Of a stretch of DNA of 64,000 nt, positions 24,414 to 36,780 are shown in pieces. Origin of the DNA: Methyloprofundus sp. GTDB lineage: Bacteria; Pseudomonadota; Gammaproteobacteria; Methylococcales; Methylomonadaceae. The notes under the pieces were generated by a model. That model did no database searches and was not told the DNA's origin. It was given only the letters and a program-made list of their open reading frames with translations. Position 1 is the stretch's first letter. Every line of letters starts with the position of its first letter. A program made the position numbers and the translations under genes. Where the stretch lies: the NCBI GenBank assembly GCA_014859465.1, contig JACUUF010000004.1, forward strand, positions 1 through 64,000, in the 5' to 3' direction.

Positions 24414-25583
24414 TTATTCAGCTTGTGCATCAGGCTGTTGCAATGCTTTGTCAGTTTCCAATCTTAATTTAGCAATATTTCTCAGCATTTTAAGTGACTG
24501 ACTGATGTCTGGAAAATTACTCCGAATCTGGATAGCTTTCAATCGCTCCAATTCAAGTACAAATTGCTTATAAGCTGTATTTTTTGTGAAATTACTCTGC
24601 AGCCATTGCAGAACATCTTTAATGCTCGCTTGATATAAGGCATCATCCTGCTGCACTAAAGCTAATTTAACAATAACAAGCTTAGTTCTAAGTTGCTCAA
24701 CAATGAAGTCTTTTTGTTCAGGAGTGATAATTGACGTTACTGGGTTATCTAAGCGTCTAATTGTAACAATTCCTTCGATAGCAACCAGCGCATTATCTAG
24801 CTTAGCACTAATATCATTTTCAGCTAAAGGCTGAACTTTAGCTGCACTATCATCCCTAGATAAACCTTTTCCCGCATAAGGAAGAAACACATTAAGCTTA
24901 GCAACATCTTCTTCTAACATTTCTAAAGTAGAATAAATGCCCACTACATCAGCCAACTGCACCTTTTGGACGGCAGCAATTTCTTTAGCAATCTGTCCAC
25001 GCACTTTAAAACCTGCGGTATCACCACTTTCACGCAAACGTTGGTCGGCAGCTATTAATGCCTCAATAGTAGTGCCTACATCCCCCATTAAATGCAAACG
25101 ACGATTAGCGACACTTAGCAAATATTCTGCATCGGCTACCAACCAATCACCACGGGTTTTACCTAATTGTCTTTGAATACGTAATATAGATTCATTTATA
25201 CGGCCTGAGGTATTCTCTAAACGTTCTGTATGTAAGGCGCTAAGTTCATTTAACTTAGCCTCAAAATTAGACTCCTTACTACCCACTTCAGAACTTAAAC
25301 TAGTCAATTGATTTTGAATAGCAACTAACTGATTTTGATACCCCGAAATCTGCTTAGTCAGCTCCAGCACCTGCTGACTATCTTTACTAAGTTCACCCCC
25401 CAAATCTTGCTGTTTATCACGCAACTGCTGCAATAAAAGGAATCCAGCGCCGGCAAGACCAATGACAATTAATAAAATAACCACACCGAACCAAGCTCCA
25501 TTCCTAGATTTTTTAACCTTAGGTTCAGGTAATGCTTCTTGCTGATTTATATTTTCAGTTACTTCCGCCACAATTTTCCCCAT
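24414..25583 (-). CDS. hemX: HemX-like protein (putative uroporphyrinogen-III C-methyltransferase family)
   Basis: Single N-terminal TM, coiled-coil, WLVADAEYLLSVANRRLHLMGD pattern typical of HemX; between hemD and hemY. Confidence 0.88.
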   Translation of the reverse strand: MGKIVAEVTENINQQEALPEPKVKKSRNGAWFGVVILLIVIGLAGAGFLLLQQLRDKQQDLGGELSKDSQQVLELTKQISGYQNQLVAIQNQLTSLSSEVGSKESNFEAKLNELSALHTERLENTSGRINESILRIQRQLGKTRGDWLVADAEYLLSVANRRLHLMGDVGTTIEALIAADQRLRESGDTAGFKVRGQIAKEIAAVQKVQLADVVGIYSTLEMLEEDVAKLNVFLPYAGKGLSRDDSAAKVQPLAENDISAKLDNALVAIEGIVTIRRLDNPVTSIITPEQKDFIVEQLRTKLVIVKLALVQQDDALYQASIKDVLQWLQSNFTKNTAYKQFVLELERLKAIQIRSNFPDISQSLKMLRNIAKLRLETDKALQQPDAQAE

Positions 25584-26334
25584 TATTTAATGCATTTATC
25601 ATTGCCACATCAGTAGCTTTATTAGCAACAACAATTTTCGTAAAGCCAAGGTCTTTGGCCATAGCATAGACTCGCCGGCTAATTACAACCAATGGAATTA
25701 ACAATAAGTTATTTACTTTCTTAACCTTAACAGCAAGGGCCACAAGATTATGCAAAGCTTCGACACTATAAATGAAAACAGCATCCAAATTGCCATCATC
25801 TAAAGCTAGATTAACAGACTCGATAGAATGAAAAACAGGGGCTCTAATGTAAACATCCATATAGTCCACAGAAGCACCTCTTGCATGCAAAGTATTTGCT
25901 AATAATTCACGCCCCTCTGCGCCGCGAATAATTAAACAAGACTGACCACCTAGATCTTGCAACTCAGGAATGCTCAGAATACCTTCAGAATTAAACTCTG
26001 CTTCAGGTAATAGTATATTATTCATAGCATACTGCGCTAACTGATTATAAGTAGCCAAGCCTACAGCAACGCACTTTACTTGTTTTAAGCGCCCAAAATC
26101 ATAATTTAATATTTCATATGCAAAATTAACTGCATTAACACTAACAAAAAATACATATTGATATTGTTCAATATGCTGCAAGCACAAACGATCCTTATCA
26201 GATAAAGTCTTACTTCGAATCTCAATAACTGGAAATTTTACCGCCTGCCAGCCCTTCTGCTCTATAAGGCTACATAAATTAGCGCTTTGATGATGAGGCC
26301 TAGTGACCAATATTCGTTTACCCATTAGAAACAA
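25555..26334 (-). CDS. hemD: Uroporphyrinogen-III synthase
   Basis: RILVTRPHHQSANL; divergent HemD-like sequence plus position after hemC. Confidence 0.88.
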   Translation of the reverse strand: MFLMGKRILVTRPHHQSANLCSLIEQKGWQAVKFPVIEIRSKTLSDKDRLCLQHIEQYQYVFFVSVNAVNFAYEILNYDFGRLKQVKCVAVGLATYNQLAQYAMNNILLPEAEFNSEGILSIPELQDLGGQSCLIIRGAEGRELLANTLHARGASVDYMDVYIRAPVFHSIESVNLALDDGNLDAVFIYSVEALHNLVALAVKVKKVNNLLLIPLVVISRRVYAMAKDLGFTKIVVANKATDVAMINALNNGENCGGSN

Positions 26335-26359
26335 CTAGCAATATAAAATATCAAGAGAC

Positions 26360-27298
26360 TTAAACATACAATGCGCGCAAAATCTCACCTGCTCCACTTG
26401 CAAGCAGCTCATCCGCCACTGCATGCCCTATCGCTTCAGCTTCAGATACAGGGCCAGTTTTCTCAGCCCTATAGATAAGAGTACCATCCGGCTTACCGAC
26501 CAAACCACGCATAAATAACTGATCACCCTGTAATTCAGCAAAACCAGCAATAGGCACCTGACAGCCACCATTTAGACGATTATTCATTGCGCGCTCAGCA
26601 CTAACAGTAATACGACAATCTTCATCCTGCAAGGCAGCAAGCAATTGATTTATCTCAATATCATCTACACGACACTCTATACCGATAGCACCCTGCCCAA
26701 CAGCTGGCAAACTAAGGGAAGTGTCAAGTTTTTCTACAATCCTATCAGCAAAACCTAAGCGTATCAATCCAGCAGAGGCGAGAATAATAGCATCATAGTC
26801 ACCGGCATCAAGCTTAGCTAAGCGGGTATTTACATTACCCCGTAAAGATAAAATTTGTGTACCAGGAAAGCGTGTAGATATTTGGCATTGCCTACGTAAG
26901 CTAGAAGTACCTATCTTTGCATTAGCAGGCAAATCTTGGAGACTACGGTATTTATTAGATACAAAGGCATCAGAAGGGTCCTCTCGCGGCAAAATAACCG
27001 ACAAGTGCAAGCCCTCAGGAAACTCCATCGGCACATCCTTCATAGAATGAACGGCAATATCGGCGGTACCTTCTAGCATACCTTGCTCTAGTTCTTTAAC
27101 AAAGAGACCTTTACCGCCAATCTTTGCTAGTGGCGCATCTAAAATTTTATCGCCTTTAGTTAGCATTTTTACTAATTCAGTTTGAATGCCCGGATAAGCT
27201 TGTTTTAGTCTTGTTGCAACGTATTCAGCTTGCCATAAGGCTAAAGCACTTTGTCGAGTTGCAATTTTAATAATTCGCTGTGTCACTACATTACCCAA
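26360..27298 (-). CDS. hemC: Porphobilinogen deaminase (hydroxymethylbilane synthase)
   Basis: [42 protein letters not shown]. Confidence 0.98.
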   Translation of the reverse strand: MGNVVTQRIIKIATRQSALALWQAEYVATRLKQAYPGIQTELVKMLTKGDKILDAPLAKIGGKGLFVKELEQGMLEGTADIAVHSMKDVPMEFPEGLHLSVILPREDPSDAFVSNKYRSLQDLPANAKIGTSSLRRQCQISTRFPGTQILSLRGNVNTRLAKLDAGDYDAIILASAGLIRLGFADRIVEKLDTSLSLPAVGQGAIGIECRVDDIEINQLLAALQDEDCRITVSAERAMNNRLNGGCQVPIAGFAELQGDQLFMRGLVGKPDGTLIYRAEKTGPVSEAEAIGHAVADELLASGAGEILRALYV

Positions 27299-27417
27299 AT
27301 AAAATTTGTTGAGCTATATTGTACCTTTATTATGCCTCTAAACGACCAAATTTATCTGATTTAATATACAAAATAAACTCTCAATTCCACAATTAGCAAG
27401 CAAAACACGACAGGCAT

Positions 27418-27446
27418 AAAAAAACCAGCCGAAGCTGGTTTTTTTA
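27418..27446 (-). terminator. Rho-independent terminator downstream of rplQ
   Basis: aaaaaaaCCAGCcgaaGCTGGttttttt immediately after rplQ. Confidence 0.88.
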
Positions 27447-27466
27447 ACTTTATAACCTAAGAATTA

Positions 27467-27847
27467 CTAACCTTCAGTTGCATCCAATTCAGGACGACCT
27501 ACTAACTCAACATAGGCCATAGGTGCTTTATCACCAGTACGGAATCCGCATTTCATGATACGTAAATAGCCACCAGGACGGGCTTGGTAACGAGGGCCAA
27601 GCTCATTGAATAACTTAGTAACCATATCACGATCTCTTAGCTTAGCAAAAGCTAAACGACGATTAGCAACAGAATCGTTTTTAGATAAAGTAATAAGTGG
27701 CTCAGCAATTGAACGTAATTCTTTTGCTTTAGGTAAAGTAGTTCTAATTAATTCTTCTTTAAATAAAGAAGTAGTCATATTACTAAACATAGCTTTTCTA
27801 TGACTGCTATTTCTATTTAATTGTCTACCAGACTTACGATGTCTCAT
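27467..27847 (-). CDS. rplQ: 50S ribosomal protein L17
   Basis: [24 protein letters not shown]. Confidence 0.99.
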   Translation of the reverse strand: MRHRKSGRQLNRNSSHRKAMFSNMTTSLFKEELIRTTLPKAKELRSIAEPLITLSKNDSVANRRLAFAKLRDRDMVTKLFNELGPRYQARPGGYLRIMKCGFRTGDKAPMAYVELVGRPELDATEG

Positions 27848-27865
27848 ACAAATAAACCTTTTATT

Positions 27866-28873
27866 TTATAAAATCGCTTGAGATTGCTCAGCTAAATTTT
27901 CAGGTGGCCAATTCTCTAGACGCATTCCCAAAGAAAGTCCTTTCAGAGCTAACACATCTTTTATCTCAGTTAACGACTTTCTACCTAGATTAGGTGTTTT
28001 CAACAACTCAAACTCAGTTCGTTGAATAAGATCACCAATGTAATATATATTTTCCGCTTTAAGACAGTTAGCGGATCGAACTGTAAGCTCCAAATCATCT
28101 ACGGGACGTAGAAGAGTTGGATCTACATGCTCTACATGCTCAACAATCACCTCATCTACTTGATCATTAACTTTTTCAAAGTCAACAAACACAGATAATT
28201 GATCATGTAAAATTGTCGCAGCTAACTTTATAGTAGATTCAGGGTCGACAGTACCATTAGTTTCTAATTCAATAATAAGTTTATCGAGATTAGTACGCTG
28301 CTCAACACGAGTCGACTCTACTTTATAAGCAACCTTATTAATAGGCGTGTAAGAAGCATCAACTTGCAAAGCTCCAACAACACCAACACCTAATCCTTCA
28401 GTACGTGCATTAGAAGGCTCATAGCCTCTACCGCGCTGAATATTAATCTTCATAGACAAAGCACCTTCTTCAGTTAAATTGGCAATAACTAAATCAGGAT
28501 TAATAATTTCAACATCATGCGGTAACTGAATATCAGCAGCAGTAACAGGGCCTGAGCCACTTTTACTTAAACTTAGCGTAACTTCATTTCCTGAATGCAG
28601 AACAACAGCAAGCTGCTTTAAGTTCAACAAGATATCAATAACATCTTCTTGAACACCATCAATTACAGAATATTCATGTTCCGCACTATCTATTTCAGCA
28701 CTAACAACAGCACAGCCAGGAATAGAAGATAGCAAAACTCTTCTCAACGCATTCCCGAGAGAATGCCCAAAACCACGCTCTAATGGCTCAATAACAATTC
28801 TTGAATGATTTGGTGATTTACTAACAACCTCAACAAGTTGAGGCTTTAATAAACCAGTAACAGCACTATGCAT
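27866..28873 (-). CDS. rpoA: RNA polymerase subunit alpha
   Basis: [26 protein letters not shown]; alpha-[37 protein letters not shown]. Confidence 0.99.
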   Translation of the reverse strand: MHSAVTGLLKPQLVEVVSKSPNHSRIVIEPLERGFGHSLGNALRRVLLSSIPGCAVVSAEIDSAEHEYSVIDGVQEDVIDILLNLKQLAVVLHSGNEVTLSLSKSGSGPVTAADIQLPHDVEIINPDLVIANLTEEGALSMKINIQRGRGYEPSNARTEGLGVGVVGALQVDASYTPINKVAYKVESTRVEQRTNLDKLIIELETNGTVDPESTIKLAATILHDQLSVFVDFEKVNDQVDEVIVEHVEHVDPTLLRPVDDLELTVRSANCLKAENIYYIGDLIQRTEFELLKTPNLGRKSLTEIKDVLALKGLSLGMRLENWPPENLAEQSQAIL

Positions 28874-28889
28874 TTAAAACCCCAAATTT

Positions 28890-29510
28890 TTATTTAGAAT
28901 ACAACTCTACTACTAGCTGCTCATTAATATCAGAACCTAAATCAGCGCGATCCGGTAAAGAATTAAAAGAACCAGTAAATTCCTTAGGATTTACTTCTAG
29001 CCATGCTGGGAAACCATATTGATCAGCAACTGTAAGCGAATCAATAATACGAACTTGCTTCTTAGATTTCTCTCTTACAGAAATCTTATCACCAACATTC
29101 ACCTGCGCAGAAGGAATATTCAAAATGCAATCATTTACTAAAATGGACTTATGACTAACCAGTTGTCTTGCTTCCGCTCTTGTAGCAGCGAAACCCATTC
29201 TATAAACAACATTATCCAATCTAGACTCTAAAAGGTTTAACAGATTCAAACCTGTCGCTCCTTTTTGCAATTCTGCTGTCTTATAATAATTTCTAAACTG
29301 TTTTTCAAGCACGCCGTAAATACGTCTAATACGCTGCTTAGCTCTTAGCTGTGAAGCATAATTAGAGTCACGAGCTCTCTTAGTTCCATGCTGACCAGGT
29401 CGCTGATCCAGCTTACATTTACCGTCTAGAGACTTTCCTCTACTTTTCAGAAAAAGATCAGTACCTTCACGACGACTTAACTTACAAGTTGGTCCTAAAT
29501 ATCTTGCCAT
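28890..29510 (-). CDS. rpsD: 30S ribosomal protein S4
   Basis: [23 protein letters not shown]. Confidence 0.99.
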   Translation of the reverse strand: MARYLGPTCKLSRREGTDLFLKSRGKSLDGKCKLDQRPGQHGTKRARDSNYASQLRAKQRIRRIYGVLEKQFRNYYKTAELQKGATGLNLLNLLESRLDNVVYRMGFAATRAEARQLVSHKSILVNDCILNIPSAQVNVGDKISVREKSKKQVRIIDSLTVADQYGFPAWLEVNPKEFTGSFNSLPDRADLGSDINEQLVVELYSK

Positions 29511-29523
29511 TTTATACTCCTAT

Positions 29524-29913
29524 CTATACCCTACGTTTCTTAGGCGGACGACAACCATTATGGGGGATAGGCGTAACATCAACGATATTGCCAATTTTGA
29601 ACCCTAGGTTATTAAATGATCTTACTGCAGATTCACGACCGGGGCCAGGCCCCTTGATCATAACATCTAAGTTTTTCATTCCGTATTCTTGAGCCACTTT
29701 ACCTGCACGCTCTGCCGCTACTTGAGCTGCAAAAGGCGTACTTTTTCTTGAGCCTCTAAAACCAGAACCGCCAGAAGTAGCCCAAGATAGAGCATTTCCT
29801 TTTCGATCAGTAATTGTTACTATTGTATTATTGAAAGTTGCATGGATATGTGCGATACCATCAGCAACTTCTTTTTTTATTTTTTTCTTTGTAGTACGAT
29901 TTGAACTAGCCAT
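29524..29913 (-). CDS. rpsK: 30S ribosomal protein S11
   Basis: [46 protein letters not shown]. Confidence 0.99.
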   Translation of the reverse strand: MASSNRTTKKKIKKEVADGIAHIHATFNNTIVTITDRKGNALSWATSGGSGFRGSRKSTPFAAQVAAERAGKVAQEYGMKNLDVMIKGPGPGRESAVRSFNNLGFKIGNIVDVTPIPHNGCRPPKKRRV

Positions 29914-29931
29914 TTTTATTAACTCTACTTA

Positions 29932-30288
29932 TTATTTTCTAATAGGTTTACGAGGTCCTTTTCTAGTACGAGCATTTGTTCTCGTTCTCTGACCGCGCAA
30001 TGGTAGTCCACGTCTATGGCGAATACCACGATAGCAACCAAGGTCCATTAAGCGCTTAATGTTCATTGACACTTCGCGTCGTAGATCACCTTCAACAACA
30101 ATCTTTCCAATTGCATCACGAATAGCATCTAACTGCTCTTCGCTCAACTCTTTAATTTTAATTGTCCGTTCTATACCAACTTCTTTACAGATATTAATTG
30201 CAGTTGGTTTACCTATGCCATAAACTGCAGTTAAAGCGATCTCTGCATGCTTATGATCTGGTACATTAATTCCGGCAATTCGTGCCAT
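29932..30288 (-). CDS. rpsM: 30S ribosomal protein S13
   Basis: [51 protein letters not shown]. Confidence 0.99.
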   Translation of the reverse strand: MARIAGINVPDHKHAEIALTAVYGIGKPTAINICKEVGIERTIKIKELSEEQLDAIRDAIGKIVVEGDLRREVSMNIKRLMDLGCYRGIRHRRGLPLRGQRTRTNARTRKGPRKPIRK

Positions 30289-30362
30289 CTAGTTACTCCC
30301 CATACGTTACTCGAAAGTTAAGCGATCAATTATAACACCTAAACCTTTCAAAGCAATAAAAA

Positions 30363-30476
30363 TTACCCTTGACGCTGTTTATGACGTCCATCTTTACAAA
30401 TAACCCTGATAACCCCAGATCTTTTAACAACCTTACAGTTACGACATATTTTCTTTACAGAAGCCCGTACTTTCAC
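30363..30476 (-). CDS. rpmJ: 50S ribosomal protein L36 (zinc-binding type, GTG start)
   Basis: Hand translation of the minus strand: (V/M)[36 protein letters not shown]; absent from the supplied ORF track. Confidence 0.97.
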   Translation of the reverse strand: MKVRASVKKICRNCKVVKRSGVIRVICKDGRHKQRQG

Positions 30477-30499
30477 AGCTTACCCCTTAAATTTCTAAT

Positions 30500-31828
30500 T
30501 TATTTATTTTTCTTTAAATTTGCTTTATCCATCAACCCTTCATATTTCTGCGACATTAGATGAGTTTGCATTTGCGATACAAAATCCATAACTACCACAA
30601 CAATAATAAGTAGAGATGTTCCACCAAAATAAAAAGGCACATTCCAGTAAACAATTAAGAACTCTGGCAACAAACAAACAGCTGTAATATAAAAAGCGCC
30701 AATCAACGTTAAACGCGTCATAACTTTATCAATATAAGCGGCAGTTTGCTCTCCAGGTCTGATTCCTGGCAAAAATGCACCCGACTTCTTTAAATTTTCA
30801 GCTGTTTCTTTTGAATTAAATACTAATGCAGTGTAGAAAAAACAAAAGAACACAATTGCAACAGTATACAACATCACATATAAAGGCTGACCTGGCGACA
30901 AAGTGGTAGATATACCCTTCAACCAAGAAAACCCTTCAGCATCACCAAACCATCCAGCAATAGTAGCAGGAAATAAAATAATACTAGAAGCAAAAATAGG
31001 CGGAATAACTCCGGCCATATTCAACTTAAGCGGCAAAAAGCTACTTTGACCAGCATACATTCTCTTTCCTTGCTGACGCTTCGGATAGTTAATAACGATG
31101 CGCCGCTGACCACGCTCAACAAAAACCACGAGCGCTGTAACAGCAATACTTAACAAAAACAACAGCACAATAAATGCGCCATTCAACTCACCAGTACGAG
31201 CCAACTCAAGCGTGCCACCAATAGCAGAAGGCAAGCCAGCTACGATACCAGCAAAAATGATTAATGAAATCCCATTACCGAGACCTCTCTCAGTAATTTG
31301 TTCACCCAACCACATAAGAAAGACAGTACCTGTTACTAAAGTTATAGCAGTGATAACTATAAATTGGATCCCAGGACTAATAACTACAGGCAAACCACCT
31401 GCAGTTTGATTTTGTAACGCTATAGATACTCCGACAGCCTGGAATGTAGCCAAAAAGACAGTACCATATCTTGTGTACTGTGAAATTTTGCGCCTACCAG
31501 ACTCGCCTTCTTTTTTAACTTGCTCCAATGCTGGGATTACGATTGTCATTAACTGCATAATAATAGAGGCAGAAATGTACGGCATAATTCCAAGAGCAAA
31601 AAGACTCAATCTTTTCAATGCTCCACCAGAGAACATGTTAAACATATCCAATATAGAACCTTCTTGCTGCTTAAACATTAAAGCTAAAGCTTGGGGATCA
31701 ATACCTGGCACAGGTATATGAGCCCCAACTCTGTAAACAAAAAAAGCACCTAGAACGAACATTAATCTTGAAAACAACTCAGAAGTATTCCCCAGTTGCT
31801 CTTTCATTTGCGTGCTTGATCTACTCAC
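30500..31828 (-). CDS. secY: Preprotein translocase subunit SecY
   Basis: Polytopic membrane protein, [39 protein letters not shown]; in spc operon. Confidence 0.99.
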   Translation of the reverse strand: MSRSSTQMKEQLGNTSELFSRLMFVLGAFFVYRVGAHIPVPGIDPQALALMFKQQEGSILDMFNMFSGGALKRLSLFALGIMPYISASIIMQLMTIVIPALEQVKKEGESGRRKISQYTRYGTVFLATFQAVGVSIALQNQTAGGLPVVISPGIQFIVITAITLVTGTVFLMWLGEQITERGLGNGISLIIFAGIVAGLPSAIGGTLELARTGELNGAFIVLLFLLSIAVTALVVFVERGQRRIVINYPKRQQGKRMYAGQSSFLPLKLNMAGVIPPIFASSIILFPATIAGWFGDAEGFSWLKGISTTLSPGQPLYVMLYTVAIVFFCFFYTALVFNSKETAENLKKSGAFLPGIRPGEQTAAYIDKVMTRLTLIGAFYITAVCLLPEFLIVYWNVPFYFGGTSLLIIVVVVMDFVSQMQTHLMSQKYEGLMDKANLKKNK

Positions 31829-31830
31829 AA

Positions 31831-32265
31831 TTAGTCCTCTATGGTTCCGCCAGCAGCCTCAATTAAAGCCTTAGCACCAACAGTTACTTTCAAGCCTTTC
31901 AAAGTAACGGCAGATGAAATTTCACCAGATTTTATTACTTTTACTACTCTGGTAAAAGCCGGAACAACATTAGCTTTGATTAGATCATCCAATGTAATTA
32001 CATCTAAACTTAATTTTGCAATTTCATTAAGCCTTACTTCAGAAGTAAATTTGGATTTTCTAGCAGTAAAACCAACTTTAGGCAAACGGCGCTGCAAAGG
32101 CATCTGACCGCCTTCAAAACCGACTTTATGGAAGCCACCACTACGAGATTTCTGGCCTTTATGACCACGGCCACAAGTTTTACCTAGAGTAGACCCAATA
32201 CCACGGCCAACTCTTTTACGATCTTTTTTCGAACCTTCAGCAGGTTTGATTGTATTCAAATACAT
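31831..32265 (-). CDS. rplO: 50S ribosomal protein L15
   Basis: [28 protein letters not shown]. Confidence 0.99.
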   Translation of the reverse strand: MYLNTIKPAEGSKKDRKRVGRGIGSTLGKTCGRGHKGQKSRSGGFHKVGFEGGQMPLQRRLPKVGFTARKSKFTSEVRLNEIAKLSLDVITLDDLIKANVVPAFTRVVKVIKSGEISSAVTLKGLKVTVGAKALIEAAGGTIED

Positions 32266-32450
32266 TAGACTTCCTCTACTGTAACCATATAAGAGACTTT
32301 ATTAATCATCCCTCTATTTTCAGCAGTATCAATAACCTCAACAGTATGTCTGATACGTCTCAAACCCAAGCCAATTAAGCAAGCTTTATGGCTTTTCAAT
32401 CGACCAATACTACTTTTTATCATTGTAACGCGCAATTTTTTATCTGCCAT
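32265..32450 (-). CDS. rpmD: 50S ribosomal protein L30
   Basis: [28 protein letters not shown]; position between rpsE and rplO. Confidence 0.98.
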   Translation of the reverse strand: MADKKLRVTMIKSSIGRLKSHKACLIGLGLRRIRHTVEVIDTAENRGMINKVSYMVTVEEV

Positions 32451-32455
32451 TTCAA

Positions 32456-32962
32456 TTACCCTGTAATTTCTTCAACTGATAAGCCACGCTTAGCAGCGAT
32501 TTGTGCAGCATTATTCATATTAGCCAGTCCATCAATAGTAGCTCGCACCACATTGATTGGATTAGTTGTACCAATACATTTTGCCAACACATTATGTACT
32601 CCAACAGCCTCAAACACCGCTCTCATTGAAGCACCGGCAATAATACCAGTACCTTCAGTAGCAGGCTGCATAAAAACCTTTGCAGCACCCATTTCTGACA
32701 TAATTGAATATTGTAAAGTATCACCTTTAAGCGCTACTTTGTGCATATTTTTTCTAGCTTGTTCAAGTGATTTCTGAATTGCAATAGGTACTTCTTTAGC
32801 TTTACTAACGCCGTACCCTACATTTCCATCACCATCACCAACTACAGTTAATGCAGTAAAACCAAAAACTCTACCGCCTTTTACAACTTTTGCGACACGC
32901 CTAACAGAAACTAGTTTTTCTTGTAATCCGTCGGTACTCGCTTGTTGAGGTGCATTTGCCAT
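32456..32962 (-). CDS. rpsE: 30S ribosomal protein S5
   Basis: [44 protein letters not shown]. Confidence 0.99.
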   Translation of the reverse strand: MANAPQQASTDGLQEKLVSVRRVAKVVKGGRVFGFTALTVVGDGDGNVGYGVSKAKEVPIAIQKSLEQARKNMHKVALKGDTLQYSIMSEMGAAKVFMQPATEGTGIIAGASMRAVFEAVGVHNVLAKCIGTTNPINVVRATIDGLANMNNAAQIAAKRGLSVEEITG

Positions 32963-32971
32963 ATATTTCCC

Positions 32972-33325
32972 CTAGAACTTTAAACCAGCTTCGCGCGCAG
33001 CATCAGCTAACGCCTTGACTCGACCGTGATATTTAAAACCAGAACGGTCAAAAGTAACTTCAGTAATACCTGCAGCTATTGCTTTATCCGCAACTAATTT
33101 ACCAACTAAAACTGCAGACTCTACATTTCCAGTACTCTTTACAGCAGATTTAATTTCAGCCTGAGTAGTAGATGCACTTGCAACTGTAACAGTTCCATTT
33201 TCTGAAATAACTTGTGCGTAAATATGTTTTGAGGTTTTGTGAACCGTCAAACGATTACTGCCAAGTTTTCTAATATTTGATCTAAGCTTTAACGCCCTCT
33301 TCAATCGAGATGCTTTTTTATTCAT
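32972..33325 (-). CDS. rplR: 50S ribosomal protein L18
   Basis: C-terminal [26 protein letters not shown]. Confidence 0.99.
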   Translation of the reverse strand: MNKKASRLKRALKLRSNIRKLGSNRLTVHKTSKHIYAQVISENGTVTVASASTTQAEIKSAVKSTGNVESAVLVGKLVADKAIAAGITEVTFDRSGFKYHGRVKALADAAREAGLKF

Positions 33326-33334
33326 TTTGATAGC

Positions 33335-33868
33335 CTATTTTTTCTTAGCGTCTTTTCTGACTATTTGCTCATCAGCATATTTAACACCTTTACCTTTATA
33401 TGGCTCAGGTGGCCTGTAGGCTCTAATATCAGCAGATACCGCACCGACTTGTTGCTTACTCATACCCTTGACAACAATTTCAGTCTGTGTTGGTGCCTCG
33501 ATATCAATCCCTTCAGGCATTGCATAATCTATAGGATGAGAAAAACCAAGACTTAGATTAAGTACACGACCCTTAATCTGGGCTCTGTAACCTACGCCGA
33601 CCAAATTTAATTTTTTCTCAAAGCCACTAGTAACACCGGTAATCATGTTTGCAATTAGCGCACGCATAGTACCAGCTAAAGCGGTTGCTTTTTGATTACT
33701 TTGATCCCACTTCATTTTAATTTCTGCAGCGCTCATATCAAGTTCAACCTGAGGATGCAGAGGCATATTTAATTGACCTTTAGCACCTTTAACTGAAACA
33801 ACTGAGTCAACAAGCTTTATCTCAACACCTGTAGGGATAACTATAGGGTTTTTTGCGATTCTAGACAT
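33335..33868 (-). CDS. rplF: 50S ribosomal protein L6
   Basis: MSRIAKNPIVIPTGVEI; RPPEPYKGKGVKYADE. Confidence 0.99.
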   Translation of the reverse strand: MSRIAKNPIVIPTGVEIKLVDSVVSVKGAKGQLNMPLHPQVELDMSAAEIKMKWDQSNQKATALAGTMRALIANMITGVTSGFEKKLNLVGVGYRAQIKGRVLNLSLGFSHPIDYAMPEGIDIEAPTQTEIVVKGMSKQQVGAVSADIRAYRPPEPYKGKGVKYADEQIVRKDAKKK

Positions 33869-33883
33869 AAATTCACCCTATCC

Positions 33884-34279
33884 TTAACAAACTGTGCATA
33901 GCACTTCGCCACCATGACCAATTGCGCGTGCAGCACGATCAGTCATAACACCTTTTGAAGTAGATACAATAGCTACACCCAAGCCACCTAAAACCTTAGG
34001 TAACTCATCCTTAGATTTATATATACGCAAGCCTGGCTTACTTATACGCTTAACCTTATCAATTACTGGCTTTCCATTATAGTATTTTAACTCAACAGAC
34101 ATAGATACATGCGCACCATTAGTTTCTGTTGAATAGTTGCTAATATAACCTTCTTCTTTTAAAACTTTTGCAATTGCAACTTTAAGCTTAGAAGACGGCA
34201 TGTTAACGTTTATTTTTCCTGCAGACTGCCCATTTCTTATGCGCGTAAGCATGTCTGCTACTGGATCTGTCATGCTCAT
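33884..34279 (-). CDS. rpsH: 30S ribosomal protein S8
   Basis: [42 protein letters not shown]. Confidence 0.99.
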   Translation of the reverse strand: MSMTDPVADMLTRIRNGQSAGKINVNMPSSKLKVAIAKVLKEEGYISNYSTETNGAHVSMSVELKYYNGKPVIDKVKRISKPGLRIYKSKDELPKVLGGLGVAIVSTSKGVMTDRAARAIGHGGEVLCTVC

Positions 34280-34309
34280 ATTATTTTCTCCAAATATATA
34301 ACTAGTCGA

Positions 34310-34615
34310 TTACCAACTGGCTTTTGTCAAGCCTGGAACATCTCCGCGCATTGTAGCTTGTCTAAGCATATTTCTACTTAAGCCAAATTTGCGATAAAAA
34401 CCATGTGGACGACCTGTTATGTTACATCTGTTACGCACTCTTGACGCGCTTGAATCGCGCGGTAGTTTTTGTAATGCAAGATGCGCCTCATCCTTATCTT
34501 GGATAGAAGCATTTGGATCTCTAATAATTTCTTTTAAAGAAGCTCTTTTTACTTCAAACTTACTTACTAATTTAACTCGCTTTGCTTCGCGAGCTATCAT
34601 TGATTTTTTAGCCAT
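34310..34615 (-). CDS. rpsN: 30S ribosomal protein S14 (zinc-independent type)
   Basis: [27 protein letters not shown]. Confidence 0.99.
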   Translation of the reverse strand: MAKKSMIAREAKRVKLVSKFEVKRASLKEIIRDPNASIQDKDEAHLALQKLPRDSSASRVRNRCNITGRPHGFYRKFGLSRNMLRQATMRGDVPGLTKASW

Positions 34616-34619
34616 AACT

Positions 34620-35159
34620 TTAGCTCTTAAATGGAAAATTAAACTGCTTCAACAAGGCTAAGCCTTCTTCATTAGTTTTAGCGGTAGTGGTGATACAAAT
34701 ATCTAAGCCGCGCAAAGTATCTATCTTATCATAATCTATTTCAGGAAAGATAATTTGCTCAGTAACACCCATACTAAAATTGCCTCGACCATCAAAACTT
34801 TTAGGGCTCAAGCCTCTAAAGTCACGAATACGAGGAATTGAAATACTGATAAGGCGATCAAGAAATTCATACATTCTTGCTTGTCTAAGCGTAACCTTAC
34901 ATCCAATCGGCATATCATCACGGATTTTGAAGCCCGCAATTGATTTACGTGAAAGTGTTACAACAGCCTTCTGACCGCTGATTTTTTCCATATCGCTAAC
35001 GGCTGATTGTATAACTTTTTTATCAGCAACAGCCTCACCTAAACCCATGTTTAGTGTGATTTTTGTAATTTTCGGTACTTGCATTACTGATGTGTAACCA
35101 AATTGCTCCATCAATGCAGGTAATATTTTTTCTTTATAATCTTCTTGTAATCTAGCCAT
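34620..35159 (-). CDS. rplE: 50S ribosomal protein L5
   Basis: [24 protein letters not shown]5 C-terminus. Confidence 0.99.
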   Translation of the reverse strand: MARLQEDYKEKILPALMEQFGYTSVMQVPKITKITLNMGLGEAVADKKVIQSAVSDMEKISGQKAVVTLSRKSIAGFKIRDDMPIGCKVTLRQARMYEFLDRLISISIPRIRDFRGLSPKSFDGRGNFSMGVTEQIIFPEIDYDKIDTLRGLDICITTTAKTNEEGLALLKQFNFPFKS

Positions 35160-35167
35160 GATTATAC

Positions 35168-35482
35168 CTACACATCAATAATTTCATTATTAGACTTAAA
35201 ATAACGGACTTTATTTCCATTATCTAGAGCCTTAAAGCCAACTTTATCCGCTTTTTTAGTAGCAGCATTATATAAAGCTATATTAGACTTGTGAATCGGC
35301 ATTTCTTTTTCAATTATGCCGCCTTGTACACCAGCGTTTGGGTTAGGTTTTTGGTGTTTTTTAACTCTATTAACACCCTCAACCAAAACTTTCTCGTGCA
35401 TAAATTTACTGATTCGTCCTCGTTTGCCCTTATCTTTTCCAATAAGAACGATGACTTCGTCACCTTGTTTAAGTTTTTGCAT
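35168..35482 (-). CDS. rplX: 50S ribosomal protein L24
   Basis: [20 protein letters not shown]. Confidence 0.98.
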   Translation of the reverse strand: MQKLKQGDEVIVLIGKDKGKRGRISKFMHEKVLVEGVNRVKKHQKPNPNAGVQGGIIEKEMPIHKSNIALYNAATKKADKVGFKALDNGNKVRYFKSNNEIIDV

Positions 35483-35492
35483 ATTTAGACCC

Positions 35493-35861
35493 TTACAATA
35501 CTTCTGGTGCTAGAGAAATAATTTTCATAAATTTCTCATTTCGTAATTCACGTGTCACAGGCCCAAATATACGAGTACCTAGTGGTTGTAGATTATTATT
35601 TAAAATTACAGCGGCATTGCCATCAAATCTTATAAGAGAACCATCTGCCCTACGCACACCTTTTTTTGTGCGCACAACCAGTGCATTATAGACATCGCCT
35701 TTCTTAACTCTACCGCGTGGAATAGCATCTTTAATGCTAACTTTAATAATATCCCCAATCGCAGCATACCTTCTGTGCGACCCACCGAGAACTTTGATAC
35801 ACATGACCTTTTTTGCGCCACTGTTATCAGCAACGTCAAGGTTAGTTTGCATCTGAATCAT
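35493..35861 (-). CDS. rplN: 50S ribosomal protein L14
   Basis: [27 protein letters not shown]. Confidence 0.99.
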   Translation of the reverse strand: MIQMQTNLDVADNSGAKKVMCIKVLGGSHRRYAAIGDIIKVSIKDAIPRGRVKKGDVYNALVVRTKKGVRRADGSLIRFDGNAAVILNNNLQPLGTRIFGPVTRELRNEKFMKIISLAPEVL

Positions 35862-35896
35862 TTTTATTACCTAATTTACTTAAAGTAGTAATTTAA

Positions 35897-36157
35897 TTAA
35901 TGCGCTTTTGATTGCACATCAACTAATATAAAAGATTTATTTTTTGAATAAGGACGACAAGATGTAATAGTTACTACATCTCCTTCATTACATACGTTAT
36001 TTTCATCATGTGCAAATAACTTAGTAGATCGTCTAATATATTTACCGTACACAGGGTGCTTAATAAGGCGCTCCACCAGTACTGTAACTGTCTTATCCAT
36101 CTTGTTACTAACTACGCGGCCAGTAATGGTGCGCACTTGATCTATATTTTCACTCAT
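35897..36157 (-). CDS. rpsQ: 30S ribosomal protein S17
   Basis: [29 protein letters not shown]. Confidence 0.99.
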   Translation of the reverse strand: MSENIDQVRTITGRVVSNKMDKTVTVLVERLIKHPVYGKYIRRSTKLFAHDENNVCNEGDVVTITSCRPYSKNKSFILVDVQSKAH

Positions 36158-36351
36158 TATGCTTGTCTCGCCATCTCATTCACGACAGTTTTAATACGCG
36201 CAATATTTCTTCTAACTTTTTTTACTTGGTCAGATTTAGATAATTGGCCTGTATTTTTTTGCATACGTAAATTGAATTGTTCACGACCTAATTCAACTAA
36301 TGCTGAATTTAGTTCCGTTACAGTTTTTTGACGTAATTCACTAACTTTCAT
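36157..36351 (-). CDS. rpmC: 50S ribosomal protein L29
   Basis: [31 protein letters not shown]. Confidence 0.98.
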   Translation of the reverse strand: MKVSELRQKTVTELNSALVELGREQFNLRMQKNTGQLSKSDQVKKVRRNIARIKTVVNEMARQA

Positions 36352-36764
36352 TACATTACCGTCCTAACAATAAACTTAGTTTTAATAGGCAATTTAGCCG
36401 CAGCCAATGTAAAAGCTTCTCTAGCTAGCGCCTCTGGCACGCCTTGCAACTCATATAGCATTGTGCCTGGCTTGATTTGAGCAATCCAGTATTCTACACC
36501 ACCCTTACCTTTACCCATTCTAGTTGCTAATGGCTTATTTGTAATCGGCTTATCTGGAAACACTCTAATCCAAAGCTTACCATCACGTTTACAATGTCTT
36601 GTAATTGTTCTACGTGCGGCTTCAATTTGACGAGCAGTTAATCTACCTCTATCCATTGACTTTAGACCAAATTCACCAAAGCTTACTGATGAGCCGCGAA
36701 CAGCAATACCAGTATTTCTTAATTTATGTTGTTTACGAAATTTTGTTCTTTTAGGTTGAAGCAT
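36351..36764 (-). CDS. rplP: 50S ribosomal protein L16
   Basis: [42 protein letters not shown]. Confidence 0.99.
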   Translation of the reverse strand: MLQPKRTKFRKQHKLRNTGIAVRGSSVSFGEFGLKSMDRGRLTARQIEAARRTITRHCKRDGKLWIRVFPDKPITNKPLATRMGKGKGGVEYWIAQIKPGTMLYELQGVPEALAREAFTLAAAKLPIKTKFIVRTVM

Positions 36765-36780
36765 GTTATTTTCCCTTCAC

